From Primorskyibacter aestuariivivens (GTDB lineage: Bacteria > Pseudomonadota > Alphaproteobacteria > Rhodobacterales > Rhodobacteraceae): a DNA stretch of 64,000 bases. The notes under the pieces were generated by a model that made no database searches, was not told the DNA's origin, and saw nothing but the letters and a program-made list of their open reading frames with translations. Both the position numbers and the translations under genes were made by a program. The first letter of the stretch is position 1; each line of letters opens with the position of its first letter. This document shows positions 52,101 through 61,066 of the stretch, piece by piece. The stretch spans positions 284,112 through 348,111 of the forward strand of contig NZ_JAQIOZ010000004.1 of NCBI RefSeq assembly GCF_028023675.1, in the 5' to 3' direction.

Positions 52101-52321
52101 ACAGCCTTGTTGACCAGCCCATCCCGGATCGCGTCCAACATGGCCTGATACTCTCCCATGGCATTGACAATGCTGGCGGGGTTTTCAGGGCGGCGGAAAG
52201 ACGTCCCGGGCATCCCGGGAATGCGGGCAAGATCGGGCATGGGACCACGTCGCAAGGCTTCAAGCGGATATGGCCCCATGTGGACGGGGCGGGTCTTGTC
52301 GGAAAACAGGCGTAGGCCCAT
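49122..52321 (-). pseudogene. rdhA: reductive dehalogenase-oxidoreductase fusion, broken by an 11-bp tandem duplication
   Basis: Reading continues from MGLRLFSDKTRPVHMGPYPL (start 52321) to DEPRVARV, then shifts frame at two adjacent copies of TACGCGGGCGA (51330-51340, 51341-51351). Deleting one copy restores RVARVPKRTDMFARAQFGD and a single protein of 1062 residues. N-terminal part: cobalamin-dependent reductive dehalogenase with two [4Fe-4S] motifs CENCNKCARECP and CGRCMKTCPW. C-terminal part (about 330 residues): FAD/NAD reductase domain and plant-type 2Fe-2S with CSDGICGVCKC. No Tat signal, as in the cytoplasmic, self-sufficient dehalogenases of aerobic bacteria that act on halogenated phenols. 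Convergent with rtcR. Confidence 0.88.
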
Positions 52322-52457
52322 GCGCGTTGCGTCCCGTTTCAGGAATGTGATGGGCGCAAAGTAACACGAGCGACCGGGCGGGAAAGGCTTGCTTGGCCTA
52401 GGTGGACAATCCGGGGCCGAACCGCAATTCTGCGCCAGAAATCAGGAGGCAGACCCC

Positions 52458-53111
52458 GTGGCACGTATCGTTTTTGATCTTGATGGGACGCTGATCGACA
52501 GTGCCGGTGAAATTCACGCCGCCGTGCAGCGGATGCTGGACGAGGTGGGCGGACCGACACTCGATTTGCCCACGGTAACCGGGTTTGTCGGCAACGGCCT
52601 GCCCAAGCTGGTTGAACGGGTGATCCGGGCAACGGGGCTGGATATGGCGCGGCATGCGGACCTGACCGACCGGGTGCTTTCACATTTCAATGCGCTTGGA
52701 GGTTCCATGACCGCGCCTTATCCCGGCGTGATGCAGGCGCTGTCACAGTTGCGCAGCGATGGGCATGCCTTGGCGATCTGCACCAACAAACCCGAAGCGC
52801 CTGCCCGACATATCCTCGAGACACTGGGCTTTGCGCCATTTGATGCGGTTGTCGGGGGCGACACGCTGCCCACGCGCAAGCCCGATCCGGACATGCTCTG
52901 GGCCGCGGCAGAGGCGCTGGGCGACGGTCCGTTGATCTATGTGGGGGACAGCGACGTGGATGCGGAAACGGCAGAACGGGCGCAGGTTCCGTTCCTGCTT
53001 TTTACCGAAGGGTACCGGAAATCCGCAGTTGAGGCGCTCTATCATACGGCCCGTTTCGACCGGTTCGATGACTTGCCCGATCTGGTCGCCGGGACGCTTT
53101 CGGGCGTTTGA
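52458..53111 (+). CDS. gph: HAD-family phosphatase, phosphoglycolate phosphatase-like
   Basis: 217 residues from GTG 52458, with AGGAGG 8 bp upstream. HAD motif I FDLDGTLIDS (residues about 6-15), motif II ICTNKPE, and motif IV GDSDVDAETAERA; cap domain in between. Removes phosphate from 2-phosphoglycolate produced by DNA repair or photorespiration-type reactions; other small phosphates are possible. Divergent from the reductive dehalogenase. Its stop lies 15 bp before the tRNA-Pro fragment. Confidence 0.85.
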   Translation: MARIVFDLDGTLIDSAGEIHAAVQRMLDEVGGPTLDLPTVTGFVGNGLPKLVERVIRATGLDMARHADLTDRVLSHFNALGGSMTAPYPGVMQALSQLRSDGHALAICTNKPEAPARHILETLGFAPFDAVVGGDTLPTRKPDPDMLWAAAEALGDGPLIYVGDSDVDAETAERAQVPFLLFTEGYRKSAVEALYHTARFDRFDDLPDLVAGTLSGV

Positions 53112-53126
53112 CGTATGTGTGAAAAT

Positions 53127-53173
53127 TGGTCGGAGTGAGAGGATTCGAACCTCCGGCCCCTGCCTCCCGAAGG
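53127..53173 (-). tRNA. 3' fragment of a tRNA-Pro gene (island attachment site)
   Basis: 47 bp that on the minus strand read CCTTCGGGAGGCAGGGG, then the T arm GGAGG-TTCGAAT-CCTCT, acceptor CACTCCG and ACCA. The anticodon loop TTCGGGA gives CGG (proline). The 5' half expected next (anticodon stem, D arm, acceptor) is absent: homology stops right after CCTTCGGGAGG. The integrase begins 100 bp away. So this is an att duplicate, with the intact tRNA expected at the other end of the island, beyond the window. Confidence 0.75.
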
Positions 53174-53276
53174 ATCGGGCCTGACCTTAAGCCTCTGTAA
53201 TCATTGTTGTATACTCTCATTTAGCTGCTCCTTTGTTTACGTTTGTACTGATCTATTTCCGGATGTGATCCGGACA

Positions 53277-54371
53277 TCAGATTGCGTCCGCTGCGCCTCG
53301 CTGGTGATCCGGATGGTGATGCCCATAGTTCTTTTCGAGCGTCTCGAGGGTCATCCCGAGAAAGCCGCAGGCGTCCCACTTGGGCGCGCCCTTCTGCATG
53401 AGCCAGGTTGCGCAGGTGTGCCTTAAGGTGTGCGGCACGACTTTCCGGTCTCCCTCGGTCTCGAGACCAGCGGCTACAACGGCCGTCCGAAACGCGCGTT
53501 TGATGTTCTGCAATGACTTTCCGCGATGCGTGATGACGAATTCGTCTTCAGGAAATCGCCTACGCCTGCGCAACAGGTATTTCCTCAGTCGGGCCGGCAA
53601 CCTCGAGCTCGGGCGCTCCTTCTTGGTGCGTCGTCGCCCGATCGGGTTCCAGTAGATGATGTTGCTATGGAAATCGATGTCGGACCAGCGCAAGGACAGA
53701 ATGGCTTCCTTTCGCTGGCCGGTCAGCAATCCGATCCGGAGAAACAGAGTCAGGTGTTCGGTCTTCGATTCCGTGGGCCCGCCATCCTCCAAAGGGGTAT
53801 CAAAGCTTCGCGACACCCTGATCAGCGTTAGCGCCTCTTCGCAGGTCAGAAAGCGGATGCGTCCCTCGGGCTTTGGCGGAAGCCGTACCGCGATCTTGCG
53901 CGTGATCAACTGGTCTTCTTCGGCCCGCCGGATTGCGGTGGACAACAGGCTGAGCTCTCGCCTCAGAGTTCCGTCTTTGAGCCCCTTGTCGCCCCGACCC
54001 TTTCGGCGTTTCTGGCAGTACTCCTTGATGAGCGCATCGTTGATGTCGCCCACGGAGTAGCCATCAAAAAACCGGATGATCGGCTTGGCAGCATTGGCCA
54101 GTCGCTCCGGGTCGGTGACGTCATCAAGCCGCTTCGCAAGGTAGTGCGAAATCGCGTCAGCAACATAGAATTCATGCGGCTCGACCGCACGCTCCGGCCT
54201 GAAGCGTCTCAGCTTCCATTCTGCGAAGTAGAGTTCAGCCTGGTCGCGATCCCCAGTGCTAGTCGAGTGCTCGCGGCTGCGTCCCCCTTCGGTCCAGTAG
54301 ATGTACCAGTTGCCCTCGGACGGGCGCTTGCGATCGCGCTCGAGGCGCGGCGGGGATGATCTTCTTGGCAT
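53277..54371 (-). CDS. tyrosine-type site-specific integrase
   Basis: 364 residues. SAM-like N-terminal DNA-binding part (65-165) after an Arg/Pro leader, then the catalytic domain with R220 (TGQRKEAIL), H314-x-x-R317 (HTLRHTCATWL) and the nucleophile Y349 (EKNYGHHHPDH). Integrates and excises the island via the adjacent tRNA-Pro site. The conserved box II usual LGH reads LGM here. Family and position next to the tRNA fragment make the role safe; activity is not proven. Confidence 0.92.
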   Translation of the reverse strand: MPRRSSPPRLERDRKRPSEGNWYIYWTEGGRSREHSTSTGDRDQAELYFAEWKLRRFRPERAVEPHEFYVADAISHYLAKRLDDVTDPERLANAAKPIIRFFDGYSVGDINDALIKEYCQKRRKGRGDKGLKDGTLRRELSLLSTAIRRAEEDQLITRKIAVRLPPKPEGRIRFLTCEEALTLIRVSRSFDTPLEDGGPTESKTEHLTLFLRIGLLTGQRKEAILSLRWSDIDFHSNIIYWNPIGRRRTKKERPSSRLPARLRKYLLRRRRRFPEDEFVITHRGKSLQNIKRAFRTAVVAAGLETEGDRKVVPHTLRHTCATWLMQKGAPKWDACGFLGMTLETLEKNYGHHHPDHQRGAADAI

Positions 54372-54553
54372 GCCTTCACCGTGAAATTGTCAACGTACCG
54401 CTCCCATGCGCCGGAAGGGATCTTGGGGTTTCGGCGCCCTGGGGCCGTGTAGATGTGGTCCAGCATGTCCTCGCGGATCAGGTAACGCACGTTGGACACC
54501 GGAATGCCGACGCGGTCAGCCAGTTCTTTCGGGGTTTCCAAGAGCTTTTGCAC
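54209..54553 (-). CDS. excisionase-like HTH protein overlapping the integrase start
   Basis: 114 residues. The first about 60 residues (MQKLLETPKELADRVGIPVSNVRYLIREDMLDHIYTAPGRRNPKI) form an AlpA/excisionase-type winged HTH. The tail from about residue 62 is read out of frame through the 5' part of the integrase gene (163-bp overlap) and looks like low-complexity filler. Likely the xis/recombination-directionality factor of the island. An early stop by frameshift is not seen. Confidence 0.6.
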   Translation of the reverse strand: MQKLLETPKELADRVGIPVSNVRYLIREDMLDHIYTAPGRRNPKIPSGAWERYVDNFTVKACQEDHPRRASSAIASARPRATGTSTGPKGDAAASTRLALGIATRLNSTSQNGS

Positions 54554-54667
54554 GCTTCGCCTCCTTAAACCGTTTGCTCACAAACCGAGGCGAGAGTTTT
54601 CGTTTTGCGTCCAGAATGAAACAAAACTACGCTGATACTGCATGAATCAAGCGTGTCGCCATCGTTC

Positions 54668-54684
54668 GTATCTATTTTTGATAC
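54668..54684. promoter_or_regulatory. candidate operator between excisionase and XRE genes
   Basis: Inverted repeat GTATC-N7-GATAC in the AT-rich divergent gap 54554-54730, a natural binding site for the adjacent XRE repressor. Only symmetry and place support it. Confidence 0.4.
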
Positions 54685-54730
54685 AAATGACTACGAATGA
54701 GGTCAACACAAATACAAACGAAAGTTGAAC

Positions 54731-55165
54731 ATGGCTGTTGTTGGCCTTGGACATCGCCTTGCGGCAGTACGGAACATGGCGCGACTCTCTCAAGAGGAGA
54801 TGTCGCAAAAGCTGGGTATCAGTCGAAGTGCTTACCAGAACTACGAACGTGGCCAGCGAGACTTGACCGCCCAGTTGCTTCTGAAAGTCTACGAGGAATT
54901 CGACGTCGATCCGCTCTGGATGCTGGAAGGCGATACCGAGGACGGAAAGAACCGAAGGCACGAGCAGATCGCCTCGGCCAATCGCAAGATCGGAATCGCC
55001 GTCGAGCGCCGGATCATTGAACGCGGTTTGACCGTGACCCCCGAAAAGAAATGGGACGCCATCGATTTCCTCTTCGATGAGTTCCTCAACACCGAGTCGT
55101 TGGCCAATGAAGGCGACGGCCCGGACACCACGAGGATTGATAGCGTTTTGAGGTTGGTAAGTTGA
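54731..55165 (+). CDS. XRE-family transcriptional regulator
   Basis: 144 residues from ATG 54731 (a TTG two codons earlier has no ribosome site). HTH_XRE at about 4-62 (LGHRLAAVRNMARLSQEEMSQKLGISRSAYQNYERGQRDL and VDPLWMLEGD). The C-terminal helix-rich part has no peptidase or sensor motif. The stop TGA overlaps the ATG of the next gene, so the two are translated together; probably controls this operon or the excision genes opposite. Confidence 0.82.
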   Translation: MAVVGLGHRLAAVRNMARLSQEEMSQKLGISRSAYQNYERGQRDLTAQLLLKVYEEFDVDPLWMLEGDTEDGKNRRHEQIASANRKIGIAVERRIIERGLTVTPEKKWDAIDFLFDEFLNTESLANEGDGPDTTRIDSVLRLVS

Positions 55166-55749
55166 TGTTGGATGAAGAACTCCCCGACGACGTGGCAAAA
55201 CTGCGCCCGCGCAAGCTTCGGCTGGGCCCGGATGTTGAACGCCTGCTTGAAGGCGTTGCCGGTGTGGAAGTCGACCCGAAGAAGGCGCGGGAGACCAATG
55301 GATTGCGCCCTAAGGCCAACAGCGTCAACGCGGCCCGTTGCGCCGGGTGTGGCCAGATCGAATACATCACGCGCGAATATTGTCGCTGCGGACACTACCT
55401 GACTGGCCAGATCGAAGACGAATATCTTGCATGGGAACGCAACCTGGCAGAAACACACGAGCGTCTTTCGACTGAAGCGGATCGCAAGCTGAAACCGTTC
55501 AGGATCATGGCACTCGCAGCTATTCCTTTCATCATCTGGCCGCTCCTCTATCCCGTGCTGTTTGAAGACTTCGGATCGTTGACCACCTGGCTTTGGATGC
55601 TTCCCGGCATCGCGATTTTCGGCCTCTTCGGCTTGATCCAAGCATTTGTGACTGCCGAGCTCAACGACAGTGCTCAAGCTCTTGCAACCGCCAACTTCGA
55701 ACAATTTCTGACTGAGCGCATTCGCGTACCGAGCAATAGCTTCACATGA
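55165..55749 (+). CDS. zinc-ribbon membrane protein of the island
   Basis: 194 residues from ATG 55165. Residues about 57-80 hold a zinc-ribbon-like cluster, CAGCGQIEYITREYCRCGHYL (two C-x-x-C-type pairs). A helical linker then leads to two membrane helices (about 112-133, 139-163) and a short cytoplasmic tail. I do not recognise the family. Coupling to the XRE gene and position just before the GHKL-Z1 operon suggest a regulatory or membrane-anchoring part of the conflict system; this is inference. Confidence 0.65.
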   Translation: MLDEELPDDVAKLRPRKLRLGPDVERLLEGVAGVEVDPKKARETNGLRPKANSVNAARCAGCGQIEYITREYCRCGHYLTGQIEDEYLAWERNLAETHERLSTEADRKLKPFRIMALAAIPFIIWPLLYPVLFEDFGSLTTWLWMLPGIAIFGLFGLIQAFVTAELNDSAQALATANFEQFLTERIRVPSNSFT

Positions 55750-55891
55750 CGTTGTCAATTTTTCCCATTTTGTCCCGTTCAGTCGTCAACGCTTTGGTTC
55801 TGGGCAGTTTTTCTGCGCCTTCATGCCCGAGGAAATTGTCACCTGATCAGCTGGTCGCTCTTCGTTCTGGTCTTGGCGAAAGGAGGCCAAG

Positions 55892-57382
55892 ATGACGGAG
55901 CATATTGTTCGGGAGGTGGATGCAACACCCTATGCGGCATCTCTCATCGAGGGCCATCGCGACTTCGGCTACAACCTCGAGACTGCTCTCGCCGACATCA
56001 TCGACAACGCCATCACCGCTGGCGCGCGCACGGTGGAACTGATCGCGGACACTGTCGCGGATGAGCCATGGATCGCGCTGGCAGACGACGGTTCGGGCAT
56101 GACGGAAACCGAACTGGTCGAAGCGATGCGTCTCGGGTCGAAGAACCCGACCGACGAGCGCGAGGCCGAAGACCTCGGTCGTTTCGGCCTCGGCCTCAAG
56201 AGTGCCAGCTTCTCGCAGTGCCGAAGTCTGACGGTTCTGACGCGGCAAGACGGTCGAACATCCTGCGCGCGCTGGGACCTGGATCGCGTCGCGAAACGGA
56301 ACGACTGGAGCCTCGAACTCATCGACAACCCCGAACTCGTGACAGGCCATGACCTCCTCACGGAGACCGGAACGGTTGTCATCTGGGAGAAACTCGATCG
56401 TTTGAGTGGCGGCTACACCCATGACCGCGCTAAGCGGGCCGAGCATATGAACTCTGAGTTGTCCCGTGCCGAGCATCATCTGCGCTTGGTGTTTCATCGC
56501 TTCTTGGAGGGCGCCAAGCCACGGCTGAAACTGTCACTCAACGGTCGCCCGCTGAAACCCAACGATCCCATGGCAACGTCTCATGCCGCCACGCAGAAGG
56601 ACCCGGAGGAGGTGCTTCGCCTGCGTCAGGGTGACGTCCTGATCAGATGCCATACGCTTCCCCATCACAAGCGGATGAGCCGGGAAGAGTGGGAGGAAAT
56701 TGGCGGTCCTGAGGGGCATCTGAAGTCTCAGGGCTTGTATGTCTACCGCGAGCAACGTCTCATCATCGCGGGCGGATGGCTGGGCCTCGCACGCCAGACC
56801 GAACTTACGAAACTCTGCCGGATCGCTGTCGATATCCCGAACACGATGGATGCGGAGTGGAAGATCGACGTCAAGAAGGCCTCGGCCCAGCTTCCGCCGG
56901 TGGTGCGTGAGCGCCTGAAGAAGGTGGTGGAAAGGTTCGTTGGCACATCCAAACGCACCTATCGCAGCCGAGGCCAGAAGTTGGTCGATGAAACGCGGTT
57001 TCCGATCTGGAATCGGGTGCAGAAGGATGGGCAGATCGTCTTCCGCCCCAACCTGGAGCACCCGGTCTTTCGAACCTATTCCGAGCAGTTGCCAGAAGAG
57101 CTGCGAGAGGGTTTCGAACGTTGCCTGCGCATCGTTGGGTCCGGTCTACCGATCGAGACGCTGCATGCTGAGCTCGTCGGGAACGCGGAAGTGGTCGCGG
57201 CAGACGAGACTTCAGCAACTGACCTTGAAGAGTTGGTCTATTCCCTTGCAGTGACACTGATGGAAAACGGTGTGCCCTCCGAGGCCCTGTCGGACACGAT
57301 GCAGAGCAACCCATTCTTGCGAGTGCGGTGGGAAGCCGCCGCACCGATTCTGGAAGAATTCTTGAGGACACGAAATTCATGA
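55892..57382 (+). CDS. GHKL ATPase (MutL/Hsp90/MORC-like) of a Z1 system
   Basis: 496 residues, AAAGGAGG ribosome site. GHKL ATP-binding motifs: IIDNA with N39, DDGSGM (65-70) and GRFGLGLKSAS (96-106). The C-terminal 250 residues are unlike MutL's and carry no metal-binding endonuclease motif. Family knowledge: MutL-like GHKL ATPases occur with Z1 helicase-like proteins and restriction nucleases in mobile DNA-modification/conflict operons. Its stop overlaps the Z1 start (ATGA). Probably the sensor or clamp of this system. Confidence 0.85.
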   Translation: MTEHIVREVDATPYAASLIEGHRDFGYNLETALADIIDNAITAGARTVELIADTVADEPWIALADDGSGMTETELVEAMRLGSKNPTDEREAEDLGRFGLGLKSASFSQCRSLTVLTRQDGRTSCARWDLDRVAKRNDWSLELIDNPELVTGHDLLTETGTVVIWEKLDRLSGGYTHDRAKRAEHMNSELSRAEHHLRLVFHRFLEGAKPRLKLSLNGRPLKPNDPMATSHAATQKDPEEVLRLRQGDVLIRCHTLPHHKRMSREEWEEIGGPEGHLKSQGLYVYREQRLIIAGGWLGLARQTELTKLCRIAVDIPNTMDAEWKIDVKKASAQLPPVVRERLKKVVERFVGTSKRTYRSRGQKLVDETRFPIWNRVQKDGQIVFRPNLEHPVFRTYSEQLPEELREGFERCLRIVGSGLPIETLHAELVGNAEVVAADETSATDLEELVYSLAVTLMENGVPSEALSDTMQSNPFLRVRWEAAAPILEEFLRTRNS

Positions 57383-60117
57383 GTGAAGCCATCGAGACAG
57401 TGAAGAACATGGTCGAAAGTGGCCTGTTCAATCAGGCACGGAAGACCGAAGACGAGTTGCGCAGTATGATCCGAGGCGTCGCAGCTTTGGTACCGCCGGG
57501 CCTCAGCGATGAAGAGATCGAGCAGATTGCGCGGGAGATCGAGCACAAGCAGGGTATCAAGGCTGGACTTGGTGCAGTGGTTGACAGCGAGGATTTCGAA
57601 CCTTGGCTGGATGACGCGAAGCCGTCGATCGAGCCTTTCTACTGGAACCGCTACCAGAAATTGCTCCTGCAAAACGGATTGCCGAAAGACGTGGTTATTT
57701 CCACGGACACGGTTACGGACAAAATCCTCAGCCGTCTTGGCAATCCCGAGAAGCATGTGCCGTGGGATCGACGCGGCATGGTGGTAGGACACGTTCAAAG
57801 TGGAAAAACCGCCAACTATGCCGGGCTGATTTGCAAAGCTGCAGATGCCGGATACAGATTGATCATCGTCATTGCCGGTATTCACAACAACCTGCGCAAC
57901 CAGACACAGGCCAGGATCGACGAAGGTTTCATCGGTCGCGATACCGGGAAGTCCCAGGAAACCAAGAAAGGCGGGGCAAAACACATCATCGGCGTCGGTC
58001 ATTTCGACCCGAATAACACCCCTGTCAGCCTCACCAACACGCTAAGGGACTTCAACAAGGCCACGGCATCCACGAATACGAGCGAGATCGACTCGTACAA
58101 GGTACCTGTCGTCCTTGTGATCAAGAAGAACCACCGCACGCTCGCCAACCTGCTCGACTGGCTAAAGGACAACAGTGCGCGCGGCGATCAGGAGATGATC
58201 GACCAGCCGATGCTGCTGATTGATGACGAAGCAGACAACGCTTCGATCAACACGAAATACGGTAAGAAGCTTGTCACCACGATCAATAGGCAGATTCGCG
58301 ACCTGCTGAACATGTTCCACCGGAGCTGTTATGTCGGGTACACGGCAACTCCGTTCGCCAACATCTTCATCGACCCCGATCAGGACGACGAGATGTACAA
58401 TGAAGACCTCTTTCCGAGAGATTTCATCATCGGCCTGGACGCACCCACCAACTACTTCGGCCCGACCAAGATTTTCGTGGATGGGCTGCCGGAGGAAGGC
58501 GATCCGACCTGGCTTCGGTACATCACCGACAACGAGGATATTCTGCCGGTCAAGCACAAGATCGATCACGAACTTGATGCACTGCCGTCCTCCCTGACGC
58601 GGGCATTGCGCGCTTTCTTGTTGGCAAGGACCATCAGGAATATGCGTGGCCAGAAACGAGCGCATTGCTCGATGCTTGTAAACGCGAGCCGTTTCACCGC
58701 TGTGCAGGGGCGCCTCCGAAATCGCCTTCACGAAACGCTCGAGCGGATTCAGAATTCTGTTCGGATCAACGCGAGCCGAGGCGCAGCCGCATTGAATGAT
58801 CCGGAGATTGCCGCACTACATGGTGTCTGGCGGGAAGAGTACCCCGACGTAGAATTCGACTGGCCCTCCATCCAGTCCGAACTTCTTGATGCGCTCGCAT
58901 CCGCCAAAATCGTCGAGGTCAACAGCCGCGCGAATGATCTGGACTATTCGAACTCCGGAGAGCGCGGCCAGACCGTCGTTGCTGTCGGTGGTTTCTCTTT
59001 GTCGCGCGGCCTTACGCTGGAGGGCCTGACTGTCACCTGGTTCCTGCGCAATACCATGATGTACGACACACTCATGCAGATGGGGCGCTGGTTCGGCTAC
59101 AGGGGCGGCTACGAGGACCTTTGCCGCATATGGATGCCTGGCGAAGCAATTGATTGGTACTCGTTCATAGCGACGGCCGCCGAGGAGTTGCATGATGAGT
59201 TGCGCACCATGGAGAAGGCAAAGGCAACGCCTCGAATGTTTGGCCTTGCTGTGCGAAGCCACCCCGCTTCACTGCTGGTGACCGCGCGGAACAAGATGGG
59301 GTCGGGCAAGAAGGTCACAACGCTTGTAGGTCTGTCGAACAAATTCGTTGAAACCTCGAAGGTCAGTATCAAGCCCAGCGACCTTTCTGCAAACCTCGGC
59401 CTCGCCAAGTCGCTGGTTTCGAAGCTGAACGGAGCGAGCCTCAGGGAAGAAAGCTCGCCTTGGGGCACCTTGGTACGCGGTGTGCCAGTAGAATTCATAG
59501 ACGAGTTCCTTGCCGGATGGCGCAATGCAGAGCAAAGCGTGACGACTGATCCGGGGCCTGTCCGGAGTTATATTCGGGCACGAAAAGCCGACGAATTGCA
59601 GAATTGGGACATACTCATTCCAAGTCTCGCCAAGGGTCTGCCAGACATGGCGCTTGGCAAGCCGATCGTGCCCGCGACGCGATACGTAGATCTTCATGAT
59701 CTGCAGCACGAGTTCATGTCCTTCAGTGGGAAGCGAATGCGCGTCGCGTCACGGGGGATCGAAAAGGCCGGCGTCGACCCGGCAAGGGCTGATGCAGCAG
59801 AGGCGCGCTATCGAGAGGAAAAAGGAAAGGCCGACGGCGAGCGCGTGAACTATCCGGACTCGATCTACCGCCGCGAAAGAGATCGAGGGTTGTTCATTCT
59901 GCATTTCGTTAAGGCAAAGGCACCCGATGGAAAGGAAGACGCCAAGGAAGTCAGCCTGATACCTGACGACCCCGTGTTGGCGTGGGGCATAAGCCTTCCC
60001 GTGTCCTCACGTCCGGCCGAAAGGGTCGAGTATGTGGTGAACACGGTTCGCTATCAGGAGCTCTTCGGTGAAGACGACGAAGACGATGATCAGGAGGCAG
60101 CACTTGAAGCCTCATGA
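57379..60117 (+). CDS. Z1-domain superfamily II helicase-like protein
   Basis: 912 residues from ATG 57379. Walker A GHVQSGKT (137-144), Walker B-like LLIDDEADNAS (280-289), SF2 motifs SCYVGYTATPFANIF (motif III) and the Z1-specific central block WFLRNTMMYDTLMQMGRWFGYRGGYEDLCRIWMPGEA (about 558-594). Full-length for Z1. In this class it probably translocates on DNA and drives the partner nuclease. Overlaps the PD-(D/E)XK gene by 14 bp. Confidence 0.88.
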   Translation: MSEAIETVKNMVESGLFNQARKTEDELRSMIRGVAALVPPGLSDEEIEQIAREIEHKQGIKAGLGAVVDSEDFEPWLDDAKPSIEPFYWNRYQKLLLQNGLPKDVVISTDTVTDKILSRLGNPEKHVPWDRRGMVVGHVQSGKTANYAGLICKAADAGYRLIIVIAGIHNNLRNQTQARIDEGFIGRDTGKSQETKKGGAKHIIGVGHFDPNNTPVSLTNTLRDFNKATASTNTSEIDSYKVPVVLVIKKNHRTLANLLDWLKDNSARGDQEMIDQPMLLIDDEADNASINTKYGKKLVTTINRQIRDLLNMFHRSCYVGYTATPFANIFIDPDQDDEMYNEDLFPRDFIIGLDAPTNYFGPTKIFVDGLPEEGDPTWLRYITDNEDILPVKHKIDHELDALPSSLTRALRAFLLARTIRNMRGQKRAHCSMLVNASRFTAVQGRLRNRLHETLERIQNSVRINASRGAAALNDPEIAALHGVWREEYPDVEFDWPSIQSELLDALASAKIVEVNSRANDLDYSNSGERGQTVVAVGGFSLSRGLTLEGLTVTWFLRNTMMYDTLMQMGRWFGYRGGYEDLCRIWMPGEAIDWYSFIATAAEELHDELRTMEKAKATPRMFGLAVRSHPASLLVTARNKMGSGKKVTTLVGLSNKFVETSKVSIKPSDLSANLGLAKSLVSKLNGASLREESSPWGTLVRGVPVEFIDEFLAGWRNAEQSVTTDPGPVRSYIRARKADELQNWDILIPSLAKGLPDMALGKPIVPATRYVDLHDLQHEFMSFSGKRMRVASRGIEKAGVDPARADAAEARYREEKGKADGERVNYPDSIYRRERDRGLFILHFVKAKAPDGKEDAKEVSLIPDDPVLAWGISLPVSSRPAERVEYVVNTVRYQELFGEDDEDDDQEAALEAS

Positions 60118-61066
60118 TCCTTGGGAAAGACTGTCCCCTGACGAAGCCAAGCGGGTCGATGTCGCGGGCCGTTTCGATTTCTTCTGGGTGGTGCTGGAAG
60201 CAGGCATGCCGGGCCTGATGATGAGGCTGCCAGGCCTGCCGCAACCACTGCCCCGCTTGCCGAAGTTGAAGAACCTTGTTGCATCCTTCCGACCTGTATC
60301 AGGCGGATCGGCATTCGTTCTCGGCCTCAAGGAACGAAGTCAGGTCGAGATATTCGAAACCCTTTGCCGGGATGTCGTTGAGGCCGGAGAGGCAGGTGCG
60401 GATCGCGACGAGGCGCTCGTCAGAGCGCTGCAACGTACACGGCGATGGTATCACCTTCTGCGCGGCGGAAAGACCAATGGGCTGTCCGTTGAAGAGCAGC
60501 GGGGGCTTGTCGGCGAGTTGGCCTTCGTTCGGGACCTTGTGTCCGCATTCGGCCCAGAGACTGCAATCGAGGCCTGGACCGGCCCGACTGGCTCGGCGAA
60601 GGACTTCGAGCTTATCGGAAGCTGCGTCGAGGTGAAGGCAAGGCGGGTTGCTGCAAAGCCGTTCGTGGCCATTTCGTCCGAAGACCAGCTTGCGGATGTC
60701 GAAGGGAGCCGCCTGTGCCTTCGTGTGATCAATGTGGCGTCGGCCGTCCTGCCGGAAGGTCAGAGCCTGCATGATCACGTGCGAATGACGGCCGAGATGT
60801 TCGAAGAAGACGGCGCGGCCTTCGAAGCGTGGGAGGAGACGCTCTATTCGACAGGATATGATCCCGAGAACGACTACGACGAGCGGCGATGGCTTCTTGG
60901 CGCTGCGACCGATTACGAGGTGACAGAAGGTTTCCCCCGGATTTCCACGCCTCTTGTTCCGGGTGTGGAGAATGTCCGGTACGCGATCGCTCTCGATGCC
61001 TGCGAACCGTTCAAATTGGAAGGTGATCTGATCGACGTCATCCGAGGAGGGCTTGACCATGAGTGA
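60104..61066 (+). CDS. PD-(D/E)XK nuclease-like protein (DUF4420)
   Basis: 320 residues from TTG 60104, chosen because CAGGAGG lies 6 bp upstream and earlier starts only overlap Z1. The nuclease core is visible as E138 (GELAFVRD), D167 (AKDFEL) and E176-V-K178 (CVEVKAR), the PD-(D/E)XK arrangement with D, ExK. N- and C-terminal parts are family-specific. It is the presumed DNA-cleaving effector; the metal site looks complete. Confidence 0.82.
   Translation: MKPHDPWERLSPDEAKRVDVAGRFDFFWVVLEAGMPGLMMRLPGLPQPLPRLPKLKNLVASFRPVSGGSAFVLGLKERSQVEIFETLCRDVVEAGEAGADRDEALVRALQRTRRWYHLLRGGKTNGLSVEEQRGLVGELAFVRDLVSAFGPETAIEAWTGPTGSAKDFELIGSCVEVKARRVAAKPFVAISSEDQLADVEGSRLCLRVINVASAVLPEGQSLHDHVRMTAEMFEEDGAAFEAWEETLYSTGYDPENDYDERRWLLGAATDYEVTEGFPRISTPLVPGVENVRYAIALDACEPFKLEGDLIDVIRGGLDHE

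Noticed and set aside
49122..52321. Two separate genes (a short dehalogenase-like gene and an oxidoreductase)
   Set aside because: Removing one 11-bp copy joins them into a single family-typical protein with DEPRVARVPKRTDMF restored, so one broken gene is the better reading.
53127..53173. Functional tRNA-Pro gene
   Set aside because: Only the 3' half is present; the 5' half, anticodon stem and D arm are missing.
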